The notes beneath the pieces were generated by a model. It made no database searches and was not told the origin of the DNA. It worked only from the letters and a program-made list of their open reading frames with translations. The translations under genes and the position numbers were made by a program. A stretch of DNA of 33,585 bases from Bacillota bacterium. Its GTDB lineage: Bacteria > Bacillota > Clostridia > Acetivibrionales > DSM-1351. Shown in pieces: positions 8,465-15,777 of the stretch (positions are counted from its first letter, which is position 1; every line of letters starts with the position of its first letter). The stretch spans positions 1 through 33,585 of the forward strand of contig JAEYTP010000038.1 in assembly GCA_023433945.1 (NCBI GenBank). The letters run 5' to 3'.

Positions 8465-9640
8465 TTAGCGTTTATAACGGGAAATAACCTCTTCATACTG
8501 ACTTGTAATCTCCAGTGTTATGTCATTCCAGTTATAATGCTTATGTACCTCTTCGAGAGCAGTACATTTGATTTTATTTGCAAGTGCTTCATTTTCTAAA
8601 AGCTCTATAATACAATCGGCAAGTGAATTAGCATTTCCCGAAAAAAATGTCATACCGTCAACCTTATGATTAATAATTTCACCCAAGCCTCCACAATCAG
8701 AGACCACCACAGGAATGCCTGCAACCATTCCTTCTAGTGCAACGATACCAAAAGGTTCATAAATGCTTGGAAATACAGCTATGTCGCAGCATTTGTATAA
8801 TCTCATCAGATCATCTTCTGAAACAAAGCCTGTAAAATATACCCTGTTATTCACTCCTAATGCATAGCTCTGCTCAACTAAACTTTTGTGACATGGACCT
8901 TTGCCTGCTATAACAAATTTAACGTTGTTATAACTCTTAACTATTTTAGGAATTGCATCAATTAATACATGCACACCCTTTTCGTTCACTAGCCTACCCA
9001 CAAAAAAAACTATTTTTTCATTTGGTGAGGCATAGTGCATTCTGAAACCACCATCAAATTCTACATTATTAAATTTGTTTAAGTCAACCCCATTATTAAT
9101 AATACATATTTTGTCCTCAGAAAGACTAAATATAGCTTGAATTTCTTTTTTCATATAATTGCTATTTACAATTACTTTATCCGATTCATTAACAAGCCAT
9201 TTTTCGATACTTGATATAGAATTCTGCAAATCTGTATGAATTCCATTGTTTCTACCGCTTTCAGTAGCGTGAATGGTGGTAATCAGAGGTAAATTAAAGG
9301 TCTGTTTTAGTATTTTTGCCACATATGCAACCAACCAATCATGCGCATGAATTATATCAAACCAACTCTTTTTAAGTAGTTCCATTGAATACTCAAGTAA
9401 TGCAAAATTAAGCTGCATAACCCATTCTACAAAATTATTTGAACAATTATTATATACATGAACTCTATGTACATGAACATACTTATCCAATTCATAATCC
9501 TTAGTTCCAGGTTCCCAGCACGTAATTACATGTATTTCATTGCCATTCTTGCCAAGATTCTGGGCCAAGTCGTATACTACTCTTGAAATCCCACCAATAA
9601 TCCTCGGTGGATATTCCCATGAAAACATTAATATTTTCAT
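8465..9640 (-). CDS. GT4-family glycosyltransferase
   Basis: A 391-residue GT-B fold, retaining glycosyltransferase. The N-terminal MKILMFSWEYPPRIIGGISR is the acceptor-domain start typical of glycogen-synthase-like GT4 enzymes, with HAHDWLVAY near residue 100. The C-terminal nucleotide-sugar domain has VGRLVNEKGV and the E-x7-E motif EPFGIVALE. The substrate cannot be deduced. Polysaccharide, glycolipid or alpha-glucan synthesis are all possible. The ribosome site is modest (AGGGGCC before the ATG). It lies 40 bp upstream of rnj on the same strand with no clear terminator between, so the two may share a transcript. Confidence 0.9.
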   Translation of the reverse strand: MKILMFSWEYPPRIIGGISRVVYDLAQNLGKNGNEIHVITCWEPGTKDYELDKYVHVHRVHVYNNCSNNFVEWVMQLNFALLEYSMELLKKSWFDIIHAHDWLVAYVAKILKQTFNLPLITTIHATESGRNNGIHTDLQNSISSIEKWLVNESDKVIVNSNYMKKEIQAIFSLSEDKICIINNGVDLNKFNNVEFDGGFRMHYASPNEKIVFFVGRLVNEKGVHVLIDAIPKIVKSYNNVKFVIAGKGPCHKSLVEQSYALGVNNRVYFTGFVSEDDLMRLYKCCDIAVFPSIYEPFGIVALEGMVAGIPVVVSDCGGLGEIINHKVDGMTFFSGNANSLADCIIELLENEALANKIKCTALEEVHKHYNWNDITLEITSQYEEVISRYKR

Positions 9641-9782
9641 AAAGGCCCCTACTTCTAAATTAATATTCTTCTATCACAAACCAGTAATAGCAATAGATGA
9701 CATTATTCTATCATATTAATAGGTTTTTTTCAAAAAACATTTATTCTCTTAATTAAAATTATTTCCAAAAAATAAAAATTTA

Positions 9783-9811
9783 TTGACTGTAAAAATATTA
9801 CCCATTATAAT
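9783..9811 (+). promoter_or_regulatory. Plus-strand sigma-A promoter with no gene downstream
   Basis: TTGACT (9783-9788), a 17-nt spacer and TATAAT (9806-9811) form a near-consensus vegetative promoter. It reads away from the glycosyltransferase gene and towards the 3' end of the minus-strand carD-like gene, with no plus-strand CDS to serve. A dyad TATTAC-TAAG-GTAATA (9814-9829) covers the expected start, and a second GTAA...TTAC dyad (9789-9801) lies in the spacer, suggesting control by a DNA-binding protein. Confidence 0.7.
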
Positions 9812-9817
9812 AATATT

Positions 9818-9908
9818 ACTAAGGTAATACTCTCTTTTGTTTTGCCCGGATGATTACAAAGAGCAGAAGTTAAAACTTCTGCTCTTTGTTCATTTCTACT
9901 ATTTTTTA
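9818..9908 (+). ncRNA. Candidate small RNA ending in a strong hairpin
   Basis: Initiation about seven bases after the -10 would give an RNA of about 75-90 nt. Its 3' part is a perfect 14-bp stem (ACAAAGAGCAGAAG / CTTCTGCTCTTTGT, 9856-9889, loop TTAAAA), followed by TCATTTCTACTATTTTTT. It holds no ORF beyond a 7-codon one. The end approaches the carD-like stop codon (9932) from the opposite side, so read-through would be antisense to that mRNA. The hairpin may also serve as a weak terminator for carD, although no T tract follows on that strand. No known RNA family is recognised. Confidence 0.5.
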
Positions 9909-9931
9909 TAAAAAAATATTTACCCCAGTTG

Positions 9932-10441
9932 CTACTGTATATTACCTTCAAAACAACTCCCCACATACTCTTTTACACGGTCCTTTGACATACCTAAAAC
10001 AATTGAAAACTCTCCATATAACAAATCTTCTGCCATTGACATAAAGCGCTCATCAATTTGTCCAAATTTTTTCCCAATCTGTTCTGTTTGTTTTTTCTTT
10101 AGGTACATAGTTTTAAGCATTAATAACAGGTTAGTACACTCCTGGGTATCTATACAACGTTTATAAAAACCCTCCCACATCCTGATATCACTCATTTCTA
10201 TTTTTTCAGGACTGATGTCGGGAATATCAGCAATGAGTTGTTTTGCCTCAACATCTGAAATAACAGGCCTAATAAAATTAGCCGTATCAACAGGAGTAAA
10301 AATCTTCTCCTGATGATACACCGGTTGCAAAGTATAATAAAGCTTTTTGCTATCATTCCATGAAGTATCTAGTGCTGCTACATCTTCCACCTTGCACACA
10401 CCCGACTTACCATATACTACAAAATCACCAACATGATACAT
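9932..10441 (-). CDS. CarD-like (CdnL/TRCF RNA-polymerase-interacting domain) transcriptional regulator
   Basis: A 169-residue CarD-family protein. The N-terminal domain (about 1-60) starts MYHVGDFVVYGKSGVCKVED, the standard start of the Tudor-like module that contacts the RNA polymerase beta subunit, and continues through KLYYTLQPVY and PVDTANFIRP. The C-terminal half is helical and charged (YLKKKQTEQIG...DERFMSMAEDLL), matching the DNA-binding helical domain. Members bind polymerase at promoters and tune initiation, especially of rRNA and housekeeping genes. A GGGGA site precedes the ATG. It is monocistronic, with an imperfect hairpin in its leader. Confidence 0.9.
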   Translation of the reverse strand: MYHVGDFVVYGKSGVCKVEDVAALDTSWNDSKKLYYTLQPVYHQEKIFTPVDTANFIRPVISDVEAKQLIADIPDISPEKIEMSDIRMWEGFYKRCIDTQECTNLLLMLKTMYLKKKQTEQIGKKFGQIDERFMSMAEDLLYGEFSIVLGMSKDRVKEYVGSCFEGNIQ

Positions 10442-10480
10442 TATAATTCATTCCCCTTTTCATAGTTCGAAGATAAAAAT

Positions 10481-10526
10481 AACGTGAGTTTTGACAACAG
10501 GCCTTATGTTAGTCAAACTGCACGTT
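10481..10526 (-). promoter_or_regulatory. Imperfect leader hairpin upstream of the carD-like gene
   Basis: Arms AACGTG-AGTTTTGAC-AAC and GTTAGTCAAACTGCACGTT pair over about 18 bp with small bulges around a loop containing AGGCCT. It ends 39 bp before the carD-like start and on that strand is followed by ATTTTTAT. It could be an attenuator, a terminator for the upstream flavoprotein gene or a processing site. The spacer (10442-10684) shows nothing else clear. Confidence 0.5.
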
Positions 10527-10684
10527 GTACGATATTCTTAACAATATATTTCTGCTTCTTTGAATTCTGCAAAAAAAATCATGAAAGATTATTAGAACAC
10601 CATGACTCACTACTTATTAATCTATATTTATATTTTATCATTTTTTATAAATTAATGTAAGGTTTATTTTCTGGAAATAAATTC

Positions 10685-11599
10685 TTACAAATTATTATCA
10701 TTTATAAATTCACATGCTGCTACTCCTGCAACTGCTCCATCACCAGCTGCAGTCGCTAATTGCCTAATATGCTTAGTTCTGCAATCTCCAACAGCATAAA
10801 TACCTGGAATATTGGTGGTACAGTCCTCCGAAGCAACAATATACCCCGCAGAATCAACACTAATAATGTCTGAACAAAAAGAATTATCAGCTATATGCCC
10901 TATAGCAATAAACAAACCGTCAATATTGATTAACTGTTTTTCTCCAGTATTATTATTCATCACAGCAATTTGTTCTAGTGAATCATTTCCTATTAATTCA
11001 ACTACTTGGCTTTCCAATAAATAAACGATATTTTGGTGCTTTTTAAGGTTCTCAACAAGTCTTACTTCAGCCCTGAAGGTGTTCTTTCTATGGATTAAGT
11101 ACACTTTTTTGCAATAATACGCTAAAAATATTGCATCTGTTATAGCCGTATTTCCACCGCCTACTATTGCTACATCTCTGCCCTTATAAAAAGCCCCATC
11201 ACAGGTAGCGCAATAGGATACACCATATCCGGTAAACTTTTTCTCATTTTCTATATTCAGTTCTCGCCTTTTAGAGCCTGTAGCTATGATAATACTTTTG
11301 CACTCATAGCAATTTTTACTGGTATTAACAACCTTATTAGTAGGTGTATTAACAATAGAATTAACTTTTTCAAATTTTACCTGTGCTCCCAGCTCAACCG
11401 CTTGGTCATATAGCGCCGTTGCAAAATCAACTCCTGTAATTTGCTTAATTGCAGGATAATTTTCTATTTTATGTGAATTTATTATTTGTCCGCCATAAAA
11501 AGCGGATTCAAGTACCAGAGTATTTTTGCCTGCTCTTGTTGTATATATAGCTGCTGAAAGTCCAGCAGTCCCCGCACCAATAATTATTATATCGTACAT
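10685..11599 (-). CDS. trxB: Thioredoxin reductase-like FAD/NAD(P) flavoprotein
   Basis: A 304-residue class II pyridine nucleotide disulfide oxidoreductase of normal TrxB length. The FAD-binding motif is IIGAGTAGLSAA (6-17). The redox-active pair is Cys130-x-x-Cys133 in SYCATCDGAFYKG. The second Rossmann motif is GGGNTA (147-152), where most TrxB have GGGDSA, and the NADPH 2'-phosphate motif HRKNTFRAE (170-178) is close to HRR-x3-RA. The terminal FAD motif is GIYAVGDCRTK. It should reduce thioredoxin or a thioredoxin-like partner. GGGAGG precedes the ATG. No thioredoxin gene is adjacent, so a paralogue with another partner remains possible. Confidence 0.9.
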   Translation of the reverse strand: MYDIIIIGAGTAGLSAAIYTTRAGKNTLVLESAFYGGQIINSHKIENYPAIKQITGVDFATALYDQAVELGAQVKFEKVNSIVNTPTNKVVNTSKNCYECKSIIIATGSKRRELNIENEKKFTGYGVSYCATCDGAFYKGRDVAIVGGGNTAITDAIFLAYYCKKVYLIHRKNTFRAEVRLVENLKKHQNIVYLLESQVVELIGNDSLEQIAVMNNNTGEKQLINIDGLFIAIGHIADNSFCSDIISVDSAGYIVASEDCTTNIPGIYAVGDCRTKHIRQLATAAGDGAVAGVAACEFINDNNL

Positions 11600-11624
11600 A
11601 AATATCCTCCCGGCAATTTAAAAT

Positions 11625-11655
11625 AAAATGCTCATATAGTATGTGCATTTTTTTT
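11625..11655. promoter_or_regulatory. Hairpin in the divergent trxB/cupin spacer
   Basis: Arms AAAATGCTCATA and TATGTGCATTTT with loop TAG form a stem with one mismatch. It is followed by a long T run on the plus strand and by TTTTATTTT on the minus strand. On the minus strand it lies in the trxB leader, just before the ribosome site, so it may act as an attenuator. On the plus strand it would stop antisense transcription out of trxB. Confidence 0.45.
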
Positions 11656-11772
11656 ATAAAACACCGCATTTAATACATATGCTTTAGCTAATTTTTAATA
11701 AAAAAATAGCCGCACAAAGTATTAACATAAATCATATAGTAACAATATAAGTAGTTGAAAGGAGTAATGTAA

Positions 11773-12270
11773 ATGCGTAATATTCCAAGGGACCGCTCAG
11801 GATTTTATAATCCAAGATATTCGAGAGCTACCTCTAATAATAATAATAATAATAATATTACTATGTTAAGAGACTACGGCCCAGACCCCTTTGTAGTAAA
11901 TATAGAGGAGGTTACTGAGCGAAACAATAACTTTCGTACTGCTCTTTGGACGGGCGACAATCTTCAGGTTACATTAATGAGTTTGAATCCTGGAGAAGAT
12001 ATAGGTATGGAAATACACCCTGAAACAGATCAATTTTTACGAATTGAGGAGGGTTCAGGCATAGTAAGAATGGGCAAAAACAGAAATAATCTAAACTACC
12101 AAAGACAATTTGAGGATGGTTACGCAATATTAATACCTGCGGGTACATGGCATAACATAATTAATACCGGTAATGAGCCTATTAAGATATACTCTATTTA
12201 TTCACCACCTAAGCATCCATTTGGTACCGTACATGTAACCAAAGCGGATGCACAAGCAGCAGAAAAATAA
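11773..12270 (+). CDS. Cupin-domain protein with N-terminal poly-Asn tract
   Basis: A 165-residue single-domain cupin. Motif 1 is seen as GMEIHPETDQFLRIEEG (His82, Glu84) and motif 2 as GYAILIPAGTWHNI (His127), so a metal site of the usual beta-barrel type is likely although the second His of motif 1 is Glu. Residues 1-35 are a polar leader with seven consecutive Asn, encoded by (AAT)7 at 11836-11856. No signal peptide is present. Function (sugar-phosphate isomerase-like, storage or regulatory) cannot be assigned. AAAGGAG lies 8 bases before the ATG. It stands alone between the divergent trxB and the convergent feo cluster. Confidence 0.85.
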   Translation: MRNIPRDRSGFYNPRYSRATSNNNNNNNITMLRDYGPDPFVVNIEEVTERNNNFRTALWTGDNLQVTLMSLNPGEDIGMEIHPETDQFLRIEEGSGIVRMGKNRNNLNYQRQFEDGYAILIPAGTWHNIINTGNEPIKIYSIYSPPKHPFGTVHVTKADAQAAEK

Positions 12271-12289
12271 GACTGAAAATCAAAATACA

Positions 12290-12410
12290 ATAAATTGATA
12301 TTAAACTTCAGTAAAAATTAAACTAAAACCATAAACTTAAACAAGACTCGAATATAAACTAAAAGTTTTCAAATTCAAACTAAAAAGTCTCAACTTCATG
12401 CTAAAAGGGC
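12290..12410. repeat. Degenerate A-rich array of AAACTAAAA units
   Basis: About five units built around AAACTAAAA or close variants recur roughly every 15-25 bases. The stretch is poor in G and strongly strand-biased. With the insertion-sequence relic below it fills the 240-bp spacer between the cupin and the convergent FeoB-associated gene. A related array lies on the other side of feoB. Confidence 0.55.
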
Positions 12411-12416
12411 TTCATA

Positions 12417-12471
12417 TGAACTGCCTCCTATAAGATAGACCAAAAAATCTAACTTATAGGAGGTCAGATCA
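12417..12471. mobile_element. Probable relic: two abutted IS3-like inverted-repeat ends
   Basis: TGAACTG followed by CCTCCTATAAGATAGA reads inward from the left, and TGATCTGACCTCCTATAAG continuing TTAGA reads inward from the right. The ends are about 8 bp apart, with no transposase between them. The start TGA-CTG...CCTATAAG-TAGA resembles the terminal repeats of IS3/IS150-group elements as I remember them. ATA lies on both sides (12414-12416 and 12472-12474), a possible 3-bp target duplication. The pair also forms a strong hairpin that may help end the convergent cupin and feo transcripts. Confidence 0.5.
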
Positions 12472-12511
12472 ATACTGAAATATGAACCCTTCTTTATTTC
12501 AATAATAATAC

Positions 12512-12664
12512 TTATTTTTTAGTGCTACAATGGCCTGAGCAGCCACAACAAGATCCACAAGAACCTCTGCCCTGCTTTTTCTTTTTAATCATGCTAACAA
12601 TGATAAGTGTAACAATAGCTACTATCACCGCGATGACAACAATACTCCATATATTAATATTCAT
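12512..12664 (-). CDS. FeoB-associated Cys-rich membrane protein
   Basis: A 50-residue protein. One membrane helix (about 5-26, IWSIVVIAVIVAIVTLIIV) is followed by a KKKK basic stop and a Cys-rich tail GSCGSCCGCSGHC with five Cys and one His. This layout is that of the small FeoB-associated Cys-rich proteins found downstream of feoB in Bacillota. It probably sits in the membrane with FeoB, with the Cys cluster handling iron or sensing it. The ATG at 12664 has AAGGTG six bases upstream, whereas the in-frame ATG at 12670 touches that site. It starts 10 bp after the feoB stop and ends the operon. Confidence 0.88.
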   Translation of the reverse strand: MNINIWSIVVIAVIVAIVTLIIVSMIKKKKQGRGSCGSCCGCSGHCSTKK

Positions 12665-12674
12665 AAACATCACC

Positions 12675-14837
12675 TTAACTTTCTCTGAGCTTTGCAGTGT
12701 CTACATGCTCATGCTTGTTTTTTCGCAATAACAAATAACCCATTAATGCCAAAAGCCCGAACGCTACCACCGTAAATACTGTCAATCCTCCACCAGAAAT
12801 CAATAAGCCAATCTGGAATACTATCATGGATATTACATAAGCAAATAAGCACATATACCCAATTGCAAATAATGTCCATTTTCCGCTATTCATTTCACGC
12901 CTAATTGCTCCCATCGCTGCAAAGCATGGTGCACTCAGCAAATTAAATACTAGGAAGGAGAATGCTGAAAGCGCTGTAAAATGTGCTCCGATTGGGGCTA
13001 GGCCATTATAGGCACCTTCTTCAACTAAGGATAACGCGTCACCCGACACACCATACAATACTCCAAAAACTCCTACAACCTCTTCTTTTGCTACTAATCC
13101 CATCAGCGTTGCAACTGTTGACTGCCAGTTTCCAAAACCAAGTGGAGTAAATATTGGAGCAATAATACCTCCCATTACAGCTAAAACACTGAGGTCCATA
13201 TCTTCTACCATTCCAAAGCTTCCGTTAACATACCCAAAGTTTGACAAGAACCAAATTACTATACTTGCAAGAAGGATAACTGTTCCTGCACGTTTTATAA
13301 ATGACCATCCACGTTCCCAAGTACTGCGCAATACATTAATTGCTACGGGAACATGATATGTAGGAAGTTCCAATACAAAAGGTGCAGGCTTTCCAGCAAA
13401 AGCCTTGGTCTTCTTCAAAATAACACCTGAAACTATAACAGCGGCTACACCTATAAAATAAGCCAATGGAGCGACCCACCATGCACCCCCGAAGAGGGCT
13501 CCAGCTATAAGTGCAACTATAGGCATTTTTGCACCACAAGGGATAAATGCAGTTGTCATTATTGTCATTCTACGGTCACGTTCCTGCTCAATTGTACGTG
13601 AAGCCATTATGCCCGGAACGCTACAGCCTGTGCCAATCAGCATTGGAATAAAGCTCTTTCCTGATAGACCAAATTTCTTGAATATTCTATCCATAATAAA
13701 GGCTACACGTGCCATATATCCGCTTTCTTCAAGCATTGATAATAAAACAAACAGAACCAACATCTGAGGAACAAATCCAAGTACCGCTCCTACACCACCG
13801 ATGATACCATCCACTACTAGACCAACAAGCCATGCTTCTACACTCAAAGCTTCAAGCCAGCCACTAACTGTTGGTAAAATCCATTCTCCAAATAAAGTAT
13901 CATTGGTAAAGTCAGTTAAAATGGTTCCGATTGTTGTTACTGATATATAATAGACCATAAACATGATTGCAGCAAAAATAGGTAGTGCTAGAAATCTATT
14001 TGTTACAATCTTATCTATTTTGTCAGATGTAGTCAAGCTACCAGAGGGCTTGCTTTTCTTTATACTTCTGTCAGTAACAGTGTTTATAAAGCTATATCGT
14101 TGATTTGTAATTATGCTCTCTGCATCATCATCCATCTCCTGCTCACATGCAGCAATATGCTCTTCTAAATGAGAAATCAATTCTTTTGATAGCTTAAGCT
14201 CTTGTGCCACCTTTTCATCACGCTCAAACAGCTTAATTGCATACCATCGCAAATTATTCTTAGGTACATATGTCTCAATTGATTCCTCTATGTGAGCTAT
14301 TGCGTGCTCAACACTGCCCTCAAATGAACAGGGTAAATTTTGGGGTTCCTTTTTAGCTGCAGCTATAGCCATCTGCGCAGCTTCATTGGTACCACTTCCC
14401 TTAATGGCAGACATCTCAACCACTTCACAACCAAGCGCTTGACTCAGCTTAGCGATATCGATTTTGTCACCCCTCTTTTCGATTGCATCCATCATATTTA
14501 ATGCAACAACTACAGGTATTCCTAATTCTATAAGTTGAGTAGTCAAATATAGATTTCTTTCAATATTAGTAGCATCTATAATATTTAGTATAACATCCGG
14601 TTTTTCATTGACTAAATACCCTCTTGCCACTACCTCTTCTAAGGTGTAGGGTGATAGCGAATATATACCAGGTAAATCCTGAATTATTACATCCTTGTGC
14701 CCCTTTAGCCTACCTTCTTTTTTTTCAACGGTAACACCAGGCCAGTTGCCAACATACTGTGAGCTGCCAGTCAAAGCATTGAACAATGTTGTTTTTCCAC
14801 AATTCGGGTTACCCGCCAACGCAATTTTAATTTCCAT
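12675..14837 (-). CDS. feoB: Ferrous iron transport protein B
   Basis: A 720-residue inner-membrane Fe(II) transporter with an N-terminal G domain. G1 is GNPNCGKTT (9-17), G3 DLPG (54-57) and G4 NMMD (114-117), followed by a helical linker domain to about residue 270. The membrane domain has two Gate segments, with the characteristic IGTGCSVPGIMASRTI and the second-half SFLVFNLLSAPCFAAMGAIRRE, both with conserved Cys. GTP binding controls Fe(II) import. AAGGGAGA precedes the ATG. The feoA genes lie upstream across an unusual 293-bp low-complexity spacer, and a GTTAG dyad 30 bp upstream suggests independent iron control in addition to the feoA promoter. Confidence 0.97.
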   Translation of the reverse strand: MEIKIALAGNPNCGKTTLFNALTGSSQYVGNWPGVTVEKKEGRLKGHKDVIIQDLPGIYSLSPYTLEEVVARGYLVNEKPDVILNIIDATNIERNLYLTTQLIELGIPVVVALNMMDAIEKRGDKIDIAKLSQALGCEVVEMSAIKGSGTNEAAQMAIAAAKKEPQNLPCSFEGSVEHAIAHIEESIETYVPKNNLRWYAIKLFERDEKVAQELKLSKELISHLEEHIAACEQEMDDDAESIITNQRYSFINTVTDRSIKKSKPSGSLTTSDKIDKIVTNRFLALPIFAAIMFMVYYISVTTIGTILTDFTNDTLFGEWILPTVSGWLEALSVEAWLVGLVVDGIIGGVGAVLGFVPQMLVLFVLLSMLEESGYMARVAFIMDRIFKKFGLSGKSFIPMLIGTGCSVPGIMASRTIEQERDRRMTIMTTAFIPCGAKMPIVALIAGALFGGAWWVAPLAYFIGVAAVIVSGVILKKTKAFAGKPAPFVLELPTYHVPVAINVLRSTWERGWSFIKRAGTVILLASIVIWFLSNFGYVNGSFGMVEDMDLSVLAVMGGIIAPIFTPLGFGNWQSTVATLMGLVAKEEVVGVFGVLYGVSGDALSLVEEGAYNGLAPIGAHFTALSAFSFLVFNLLSAPCFAAMGAIRREMNSGKWTLFAIGYMCLFAYVISMIVFQIGLLISGGGLTVFTVVAFGLLALMGYLLLRKNKHEHVDTAKLRES

Positions 14838-14867
14838 ATAAATCTCCCTTCGTTAGTTTTCTATGTA

Positions 14868-14885
14868 AGTTAGCTGCAACTAACC
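14868..14885 (-). promoter_or_regulatory. Putative DtxR-type operator in front of feoB
   Basis: AGTTAGCTGCAACTAACC has the same GTTAG-N8-CTAAC core and 18-bp length as the two dyads in front of feoA. It ends 30 bp upstream of the feoB start. The GTTAG/CTAAC core matches the middle of the IdeR/DtxR consensus, and a DtxR-type gene lies 3 kb away. Confidence 0.65.
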
Positions 14886-15120
14886 TACAGTAAAAAGTAA
14901 CAACTAAATATCTTAAAAATGACTAGATAATAACGACTACATAAAACAAAACCGACTACATAAATATATACAACTAAATATAATAAAAACGACAAAGTAA
15001 AATAAAAACCACTATATGTATTAATAAACTATATAGAATAATAAACTATTTAGAACAATAACGACTATGTAATAAACTAAACAAAATAACACTAACCAAA
15101 ATAACATCAACTATGTAAAA
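14886..15120. repeat. Degenerate ACTA-rich tandem array between feoA and feoB
   Basis: About 13 loose units with a spacing of about 15-20 bp fill the spacer, such as AACGACTACATAAA, ACCGACTACATAAA, AATAAACTATATAGAAT and AATAAACTATTTAGAAC. Plus-strand G is almost absent, so the feo-sense RNA would be nearly free of C. No ORF or hairpin is visible. Many units contain AACTAA or GACTA, similar to half of the GTTAG/CTAAC dyads. Confidence 0.6.
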
Positions 15121-15130
15121 TCTATAGTAC

Positions 15131-15352
15131 TTAATTTACCTCTATAAACTCTGCATCTTCTTTTCTAATGGATAACTCGTAACCTCGCACGTTTACCTCA
15201 ATAGGATCACCCAATGGAGCAACCTTTCTTATAAGAACTTCGGCGCCTTTTGTTATTCCCATGTCCATAATCCTTCTCTTTATGGGACCTTGACCATGTA
15301 GCTTTACAACAACTGTCCTCTCCCCTACAGAAACATCCTTTAATGTTTTCAT
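15131..15352 (-). CDS. feoA: FeoA-domain protein, second in operon
   Basis: A 73-residue SH3-like FeoA: MKTLKDVSVGERTVVVKLHG, then RRIMDMGITKGAEVLIRKVAPLGDPIEVNVRGYELSIRKEDA, the complete FeoA domain. It is a cytosolic partner thought to regulate the FeoB G domain. An open frame extends 17 codons further upstream, but AAGGAGG lies 5 bases before the ATG at 15352, which also matches the family start. It follows the other FeoA by 10 bp. Confidence 0.94.
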   Translation of the reverse strand: MKTLKDVSVGERTVVVKLHGQGPIKRRIMDMGITKGAEVLIRKVAPLGDPIEVNVRGYELSIRKEDAEFIEVN

Positions 15353-15362
15353 ACCTTCCTCC

Positions 15363-15572
15363 TTAAACCAATATCCTGTTTGCCATACCTTTATCCAAGG
15401 CAATTCTGCTGTTTTTTACAGACAAAATCATGTTGCCTCCAATTTCTGATATAACAGTCACTTCTGCACCAACTACAAATCCAAGCTCCGCTAAATGTAA
15501 TCTAACCTCATCTTTGCCAGTAATCTTTCTTATGTAATTTTTTTCACCACTTATGGCCATAGTTAATGGCAT
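15363..15572 (-). CDS. feoA: FeoA-domain protein, first in operon
   Basis: A 69-residue second FeoA paralogue: MPLTMAISGEKNYIRKITGK, then VRLHLAELGFVVGAEVTVISEIGGNMILSVKNSRIALDKGMANRI. It shares the LGF/MGI-x-x-GAEV core and the final DKGMA... strand with the other copy but is otherwise divergent. Paired FeoA proteins are common in clostridial feo loci. GGGGGAG lies 5 bases before the ATG. It is the first gene after the iron-regulated promoter. Confidence 0.93.
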   Translation of the reverse strand: MPLTMAISGEKNYIRKITGKDEVRLHLAELGFVVGAEVTVISEIGGNMILSVKNSRIALDKGMANRILV

Positions 15573-15589
15573 AATAACTCCCCCATTTA

Positions 15590-15607
15590 AGTTAGTCGGA
15601 ACTAACT
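15590..15607 (-). promoter_or_regulatory. Putative DtxR-type operator, proximal to feoA
   Basis: A perfect 7-4-7 dyad, AGTTAGT-CGGA-ACTAACT, lies in the feo leader, 18 bp before the first feoA start. The core matches IdeR/DtxR boxes. Confidence 0.7.
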
Positions 15608-15622
15608 AAGATTCAAAAAATC

Positions 15623-15640
15623 GGTTAGCCCTCGCTAACC
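15623..15640 (-). promoter_or_regulatory. Putative DtxR-type operator and hairpin at the feo transcription start
   Basis: A perfect 7-4-7 dyad, GGTTAGC-CCTC-GCTAACC, begins about 10 bases after the -10 box. In the sense strand it is followed by GATTTTTT (T run at 15620-15615), so the same bases could also form a small intrinsic terminator. Confidence 0.7.
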
Positions 15641-15650
15641 CTTTAATAAA

Positions 15651-15679
15651 ATATTAACAAAGTATAGCAACTTTGTCAA
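15651..15679 (-). promoter_or_regulatory. Consensus sigma-A promoter of the feo operon
   Basis: On the minus strand TTGACA (15679-15674), a 17-nt spacer and TAATAT (15656-15651) precede the two dyads and feoA. ACAAAGTAT and ATACTTTGT form an inverted repeat across the spacer. Bases 15690-15777, up to the ZIP stop, show only short CCGATA repeats. Confidence 0.85.
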
Positions 15680-15777
15680 TACTTTGTCCAATATTATCCT
15701 AATCGATATTAGAAATAAATATATGATCATACTAGTCTATTGCAATACCCGATATCTAGCTAATCCGATACCCGATT

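Noticed and set aside
12411..12420. TTCATATGAA, a perfect 10-bp palindrome beside the insertion-sequence relic.
   Set aside because: It is short and AT-rich and overlaps the proposed relic end, so chance is a sufficient explanation.
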